DNA from: Pseudomonadota bacterium
Lineage (GTDB): Bacteria > Pseudomonadota > Alphaproteobacteria > Caulobacterales > Caulobacteraceae
DNA length: 20,205 nucleotides
Assembly (NCBI GenBank): GCA_023428785.1
Contig: JAEYWU010000037.1
Span: forward strand, 1-20,205
Direction: 5' to 3'
The translations under genes were made by a program, and so were the position numbers. The notes beneath the pieces were generated by a model. That model made no database searches and was not told the origin of the DNA. It was given only the letters and a program-made list of their open reading frames with translations. This document shows, piece by piece, positions 17,276 through 20,205 of this stretch (position 1 is its first letter; each line of letters opens with the position of its first letter).

Positions 17276-17299
17276 CGAGGGGGGCGCGCGCCCGCCTCG
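17276..17299. repeat. 24-base near-perfect palindrome
   Basis: CGAGG, G, GGGCGCGCGCCC (17282-17293), G, CCTCG reads the same on both strands except for the two flanking G bases. It lies 80 bases before the ATG at 17380, in an otherwise gene-free gap (17190-17379). It could be an operator, part of a dispersed palindromic repeat, or a hairpin in a transcript leader. Nothing else is recognisable in the gap. Confidence 0.4.
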
Positions 17300-17379
17300 T
17301 CACATCCCGTTCGATTGACAGGCATCAGCCCCCATGGTCCGCTTGATCAGCGGCATGGGCCGCCGAAAGGGCGACCCCA

Positions 17380-17940
17380 ATGTCCATGCTCCGAACCAGC
17401 CTGATGGCCGCGGCCTTCCTGTCCGCCGCCGGTGCGGCCTCCGCGACCCAGGTCTGCGGCGCGACGGTCCACAGCCGCTACGAGGAAACCCGCGCCTATT
17501 TCGGCAATACGCTCGGCGCCTGCCGGCCCGACGGCTACTGCTCGGCGGTCATCGCCCTGACCGCGCCCGACGACCAGGCCGCCTATGCCCAGCAGTTGCG
17601 CATCGCGCGCCCCACGCCGGGCGCCGCCTATGTCGTCGAGCTTGTCGCGGTCACGCCCATGAACGCGGGCGACGCCCTGCCGATGTCGGTATCCTTCGGC
17701 CGCCGCACCATCGACCTCGCCGGACGGGCCCAGCTGCCCCAGGGCGAGGCCAACCTGTTCCGCATCATCGACACGGCGACCGTCGACGCCATCGTCGCGG
17801 GCGCTCGCCGCTCAAACACGATGCGCTGGCGCTACCAGTCCCAGACTGGCCCGGCCGAGGCCTGGTTCGCCCTGGGCGGCGTCACCCGCGCCCTGGCGTG
17901 GATCGACTGCATGGGACGGCGCGAGGACGCCGGCCTCTAG
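17380..17940 (+). CDS. Hypothetical secreted protein
   Basis: Protein of 186 residues with a signal peptide (MSMLRTSLMAAAFLSAAGAASA, cleavage near residue 22), hence probably periplasmic. The mature protein starts TQVCGATVHSRYEETRAYFG and has cysteines in TQVCGA, GACRPDGYCSA and IDCMGR, an even number that would allow two disulfides. The middle is beta-rich with an ITALTAP-like strand pattern, and the end is WFALGGVTRALAWIDCMGR. No family is recognised. AAGGGCG lies a few bases before the ATG. Two in-frame ATGs near the start (17380, 17386) make the exact start uncertain by two residues. Confidence 0.72.
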   Translation: MSMLRTSLMAAAFLSAAGAASATQVCGATVHSRYEETRAYFGNTLGACRPDGYCSAVIALTAPDDQAAYAQQLRIARPTPGAAYVVELVAVTPMNAGDALPMSVSFGRRTIDLAGRAQLPQGEANLFRIIDTATVDAIVAGARRSNTMRWRYQSQTGPAEAWFALGGVTRALAWIDCMGRREDAGL

Positions 17941-17945
17941 GGCTC

Positions 17946-18131
17946 CTAGCGGTCGAAGGGCCGGCCGCGCGCGCCGAGGAAATTCCAGCCCGCTGTAGTC
18001 GGCCTGTAGCCGCTTTTTCCGCGCCGTTCGGCATAGCCGAAGACGACCAGCCTCTCGCTCATCTCGCGGCTTGGCGACCGCGTGTCATCCACGAGGTCCA
18101 GGAGAGCTTCCATGCGGTCGGCGTCGGTCAT
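17946..18131 (-). CDS. Small winged-helix-like protein
   Basis: Predicted 61-residue protein. EMSERLVVFGYAERRGKSGYRPTTAGWNFL resembles the recognition helix and wing of small winged-helix proteins, where the ending is usually T-x-A-G-x-x-x-L. It begins with MTDADRMEALLDLVDD, a helix. No Shine-Dalgarno sequence is evident. The gene converges on the secreted protein gene with five bases between stops. DNA binding is suggested only by this resemblance. Confidence 0.5.
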   Translation of the reverse strand: MTDADRMEALLDLVDDTRSPSREMSERLVVFGYAERRGKSGYRPTTAGWNFLGARGRPFDR

Positions 18132-18202
18132 TCGTCAGGATACCGCGCGCCCGGCCATCGGCATACAAATTAAGCATCGGCTGTGCGTCGGACGGGCGTC
18201 AC

Positions 18203-18430
18203 CTACTGCCGCGGCGCGTCGTCCTGCTCAGCCCGCTTCCGGCCCATCGTCCAGTTCGGCAGCACCCGCACCTTCGGATTGGGCGCGCACCAGATCTCGC
18301 CGCTGTCGTTCAGCGCCGTGATCCAGATCAGATTGTGGTCCTGGCCATAGTCGATGACCGCGAAGGCATAGCCGGCCCCCTTGCCTTCGACATGCACAGG
18401 CAGGGTCGGGTTGAGTTGCGTGAACGCCAT
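18203..18430 (-). CDS. Small hypothetical protein, 75 residues
   Basis: Predicted soluble beta-rich protein beginning MAFTQLNPTLPVHVEGKGAGYAFAVIDYGQ, with ITALNDSGEIWCAPNPKVRV in the middle. I selected the ATG at 18430 because GGAGG lies nine bases upstream on the coding strand and because the upstream extension of this frame is arginine/serine-rich shadow sequence. The alternation of hydrophobic and polar residues suggests a small barrel. Bases 18132-18202 before the next gene hold nothing recognisable. Confidence 0.62.
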   Translation of the reverse strand: MAFTQLNPTLPVHVEGKGAGYAFAVIDYGQDHNLIWITALNDSGEIWCAPNPKVRVLPNWTMGRKRAEQDDAPRQ

Positions 18431-18509
18431 GAATGATCGCCTCCGGACGGGCGAAACGATGCGGGCGCACGGCGGTTGCAAAGTCGGCGAGGCGACAGGG
18501 CTGGCACGC

Positions 18510-18860
18510 TCACGCCGTCGGCCAGCCGCCCGGCGGCGGCTTGATCGGCTCATTGCCCCTGTCCACTCGTACGCTGACCCGATCGCCCCACAGCGTGACG
18601 GTCGGGCGCCCGGGATGAACACGCGCCTCGAACCAGTAGAAATCGCCCCACACGCTCTCGCTGCCGTCCGTGCCGCCCGAAAGGAGGAACTCACCCGCAT
18701 CGTTGCGATCGATCGTCAGGACGCCCCAGCTCATGGGCTCCGAGAGCCCGACAACCTCAAACGTCCCATCCCACTCATCGATCGGCTCGAACCGCAGGCT
18801 GTAACGCCCCTCGGGTCCTTCGACGGCGAAGCCGAACGGCTGCGGACAGCGAACTCTCAT
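18510..18860 (-). CDS. Hypothetical protein, 116 residues
   Basis: Predicted soluble protein rich in beta-strand and aromatic residues (RYSLRFEPIDEWDGTFEVVG near 20-39; VWGDFYWFEARVHPGRPTV near 76-94) with no signal peptide. The start at 18860 (MRVRCPQPFGFAVEG) removes an upstream extension that looks non-coding. It ends NEPIKPPPGGWPTA, a tail resembling the DPIQRPPPDGW near the end of the divergent gene at 18949, so the two may share a short module. The family is unrecognised. Confidence 0.58.
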   Translation of the reverse strand: MRVRCPQPFGFAVEGPEGRYSLRFEPIDEWDGTFEVVGLSEPMSWGVLTIDRNDAGEFLLSGGTDGSESVWGDFYWFEARVHPGRPTVTLWGDRVSVRVDRGNEPIKPPPGGWPTA

Positions 18861-18948
18861 GCAGCCAACCTTATCAAGGGCGCGGGGACACGGACACGTC
18901 ATTATCCGAACCATGACAAGCGGGCGCGTGTGCCCCATCCTGCCGCCC

Positions 18949-19263
18949 ATGACCATGATCAGCCGCGCCATCTACCGCTATCCGACCGGCGTTGATGTCG
19001 ATCTGGAGCACTATGCCCACCCGCTGGAGCGGCAAACCGGCGGGCCGCATATCTCGCCGCGTGTCAGCGTCGGCGGCTGGGCCCGCGAACGCGATCTTCC
19101 CATGACATTCGTCGACAACTGTTGGCTGCGCGTGACCGTCACCCGCGACCAGATCCTGGATTTCCTGCGCACCAACACCGACCCCATCCAGCGCCCCCCG
19201 CCCGACGGCTGGGAAGCCGGCTTCACCTGCGACCGCTATGTGCTTGAGGAAGAAGAGTTCTGA
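18949..19263 (+). CDS. Hypothetical protein, 104 residues
   Basis: Predicted soluble protein beginning MTMISRAIYRYPTGVDVDLE and ending in an acidic run (LEEEEF). No signal peptide or membrane helix. Possible starts are the ATGs at 18913, 18949 and 18955; none has a good ribosome binding site, and 18949 is a compromise. Near the C-terminus DPIQRPPPDGWEAG parallels the end of the oppositely oriented gene at 18510-18860. The family is unrecognised. Confidence 0.52.
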   Translation: MTMISRAIYRYPTGVDVDLEHYAHPLERQTGGPHISPRVSVGGWARERDLPMTFVDNCWLRVTVTRDQILDFLRTNTDPIQRPPPDGWEAGFTCDRYVLEEEEF

Positions 19264-19297
19264 CGCTGGCGTCCCGTCCCGTTCGCCCCCCTCTGAC

Positions 19298-19439
19298 TTG
19301 TCATCCCGGACCCGAAGGGCGGCGCGGAGCAGTCAAGCCGCGCAGCGGCTGTCCGGGACAACGGGTGGATCATCTCGAACCGATCATGCACGCGGCCCGG
19401 TTGTCCCGGCCCGCCGCTTCGCTGCGGCCGGGATGACAA
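19298..19439. repeat. Oppositely oriented pair of palindromic repeats
   Basis: Unit one runs from TTGTCATCCCGG (19298-19309) to CCGGGACAA (19353-19361). Unit two runs from TTGTCCCGG (19401-19409) to CCGGGATGACAA (19428-19439). Each unit is a hairpin, and unit two is the reverse orientation of unit one, so the outer 12 bases are perfect inverted copies. Both units carry CGC(A/T)-rich GCGGC/GCCGC inner arms. This head-to-head arrangement resembles REP pairs (BIME-like) between genes. There is no gene from 19264 to 19478. Confidence 0.75.
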
Positions 19440-19478
19440 AAAGGAGTGTGTGTCCCGGATTCCCCTGTCCCGGGTTCC

Positions 19479-19934
19479 TCACTCCTCGGACGCGAACGCC
19501 ATGTGGGCAGCGATCGCAAAATCGAGCGCGGTCTCGGTTCCATCATCAAAGGGAAAGCCTTCGCAAGCCGCCGCAACCATAGCTCCGTTGATGGTATCAG
19601 GAACTGCATATTCCCAATCAGAAACTAGGTCTTCGCTGGCTAGGCGCTCACCCTCGAGCGAATAATAGATCGTAGTCAAATATCGAAACCGCTCTTGCGA
19701 ACATTCGAACTCATTGCGGCGAATGATATACGCGACGGGGTTTTCAGGCCCGACCACCGAGGGCTTTAGAATGGAAACCGTCCATCCAGTCGCCCTATCG
19801 ATGGATCTAGACAGGCTGTCGGCGTCCATACCGACAATGAGTTCGTCGCCTACGCTGACTATCCGCCAATCGCCCGCGACGGCGGGTGAGGAAGTCGCAG
19901 CAATCGCAACTCCTAGCACTATCGCAAACCTCAT
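19479..19934 (-). CDS. Secreted protein resembling surface-adhesin protein E
   Basis: Protein of 151 residues with a signal peptide (MRFAIVLGVAIAATSSPAVA, cleavage before GDWR). The mature part follows the pattern of the adhesin-E-like family of small secreted proteins: a first strand DWRIVSVGDELIVGMDADSL, then a VAYIIRRNEFECSQERFRYLTTIYYSLEG block with the conserved Cys followed by an aromatic strand, and a second Cys in AACEG that could pair with it. I chose the ATG at 19934 because AAGGAGG sits just upstream on the coding strand. GC is visibly lower than in most of the window. The family call is by pattern only; despite the name, adhesion is not implied. Confidence 0.68.
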   Translation of the reverse strand: MRFAIVLGVAIAATSSPAVAGDWRIVSVGDELIVGMDADSLSRSIDRATGWTVSILKPSVVGPENPVAYIIRRNEFECSQERFRYLTTIYYSLEGERLASEDLVSDWEYAVPDTINGAMVAAACEGFPFDDGTETALDFAIAAHMAFASEE

Positions 19935-20141
19935 CTGCCCTCCTTCCAACCTACTCCGATGGCCCAAGCGTAGCAGCGTCTTCAATATCGGCACACACCA
20001 TCTTCTAGACCATTGGACTCGTCTCTCTCCCACAGTCCATCCCCGCTTCGCGGCTCGCTCAATCCCCATAGAATGCTGGACCAGCCACCTCCCGCACACC
20101 TCATTTATCCCCGCTCCCCGCGCCTCCCCCATCCTGTCCGG

Positions 20142-20205
20142 ATGGAAAACACATCCCCCCACACCCTCGCCCCGTCCCCGTCATCCGACGCGCCCGCCCC
20201 CGACG
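20142..20205 (+). CDS. Possible start of a gene leaving the window
   Basis: An ATG at 20142 opens a frame to the window end (21 codons, MENTSPHTLAPSPSSDAPAPD), a Ser/Pro/Ala-rich N-terminus. There is no Shine-Dalgarno sequence. It could equally be chance in C-rich DNA. The preceding stretch 19935-20141 shows no other gene or structure. Confidence 0.3.
   Translation, partial: MENTSPHTLAPSPSSDAPAPD

Overview
The window reads as ordinary chromosome from a high-GC alphaproteobacterium of the order Caulobacterales, most likely Brevundimonas or a close relative. This rests on the very GC-rich third codon positions, family members typical of that clade (DUF2336, DUF1491, an ECF42-type sigma factor beside a YCII/DGPF protein), frequent GTG/TTG starts, and short GC-rich palindromic repeats between and inside genes. 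The genus is an inference from gene content, not a database result. No tRNA, rRNA, CRISPR array, prophage or transposase is visible.

Layout. 1-2047: repeat-rich leader, then an ABC-F ATPase of the Uup type whose C-terminal linker is encoded by a palindromic repeat. 2048-2694: the longest gene-free stretch, holding a cluster of short related repeats with a DnaA-box-like core (2131-2226), then about 300 bases of consecutive hairpins, four with GNRA-like tetraloops on the + strand (2306-2600), a candidate undescribed structured RNA. 2695-5778: an NMT1/THI5-like ABC uptake system (Tat-type lipoprotein, ATPase, permease) interrupted by a lower-GC gene of unknown function. 5833-7460: a proline-rich secreted protein translationally coupled to a DUF2336 protein. 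7512-9235: a secreted protein on the - strand, then DUF1491 and an unknown protein on the + strand. 9318-13256: a compact unit of a CHASE2 membrane protein without an output domain, a small secreted protein and an M48 metalloprotease with a TPR-like C-terminus. It meets a - strand membrane/TPR-like gene at a shared CTAG stop.

14353-17189: a DoxX-like membrane protein diverges from a YCII - ECF42 sigma factor - VOC (PhnB-like) unit, a known association of ECF42 sigma factors. A short hydrophobic ORF (50 residues) on the - strand follows. 17380-20205: small secreted or hypothetical genes in mixed orientation, a pair of oppositely oriented palindromic repeats (19298-19439), an adhesin-E-like secreted protein of lower GC, and possibly the first codons of a gene leaving the window.

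The items most deserving a second look are the hairpin-rich intergenic region, the repeat absorbed into the ABC-F coding sequence, the foreign-looking gene inside the transporter operon, and the effector-less CHASE2 / secreted protein / M48 protease unit.
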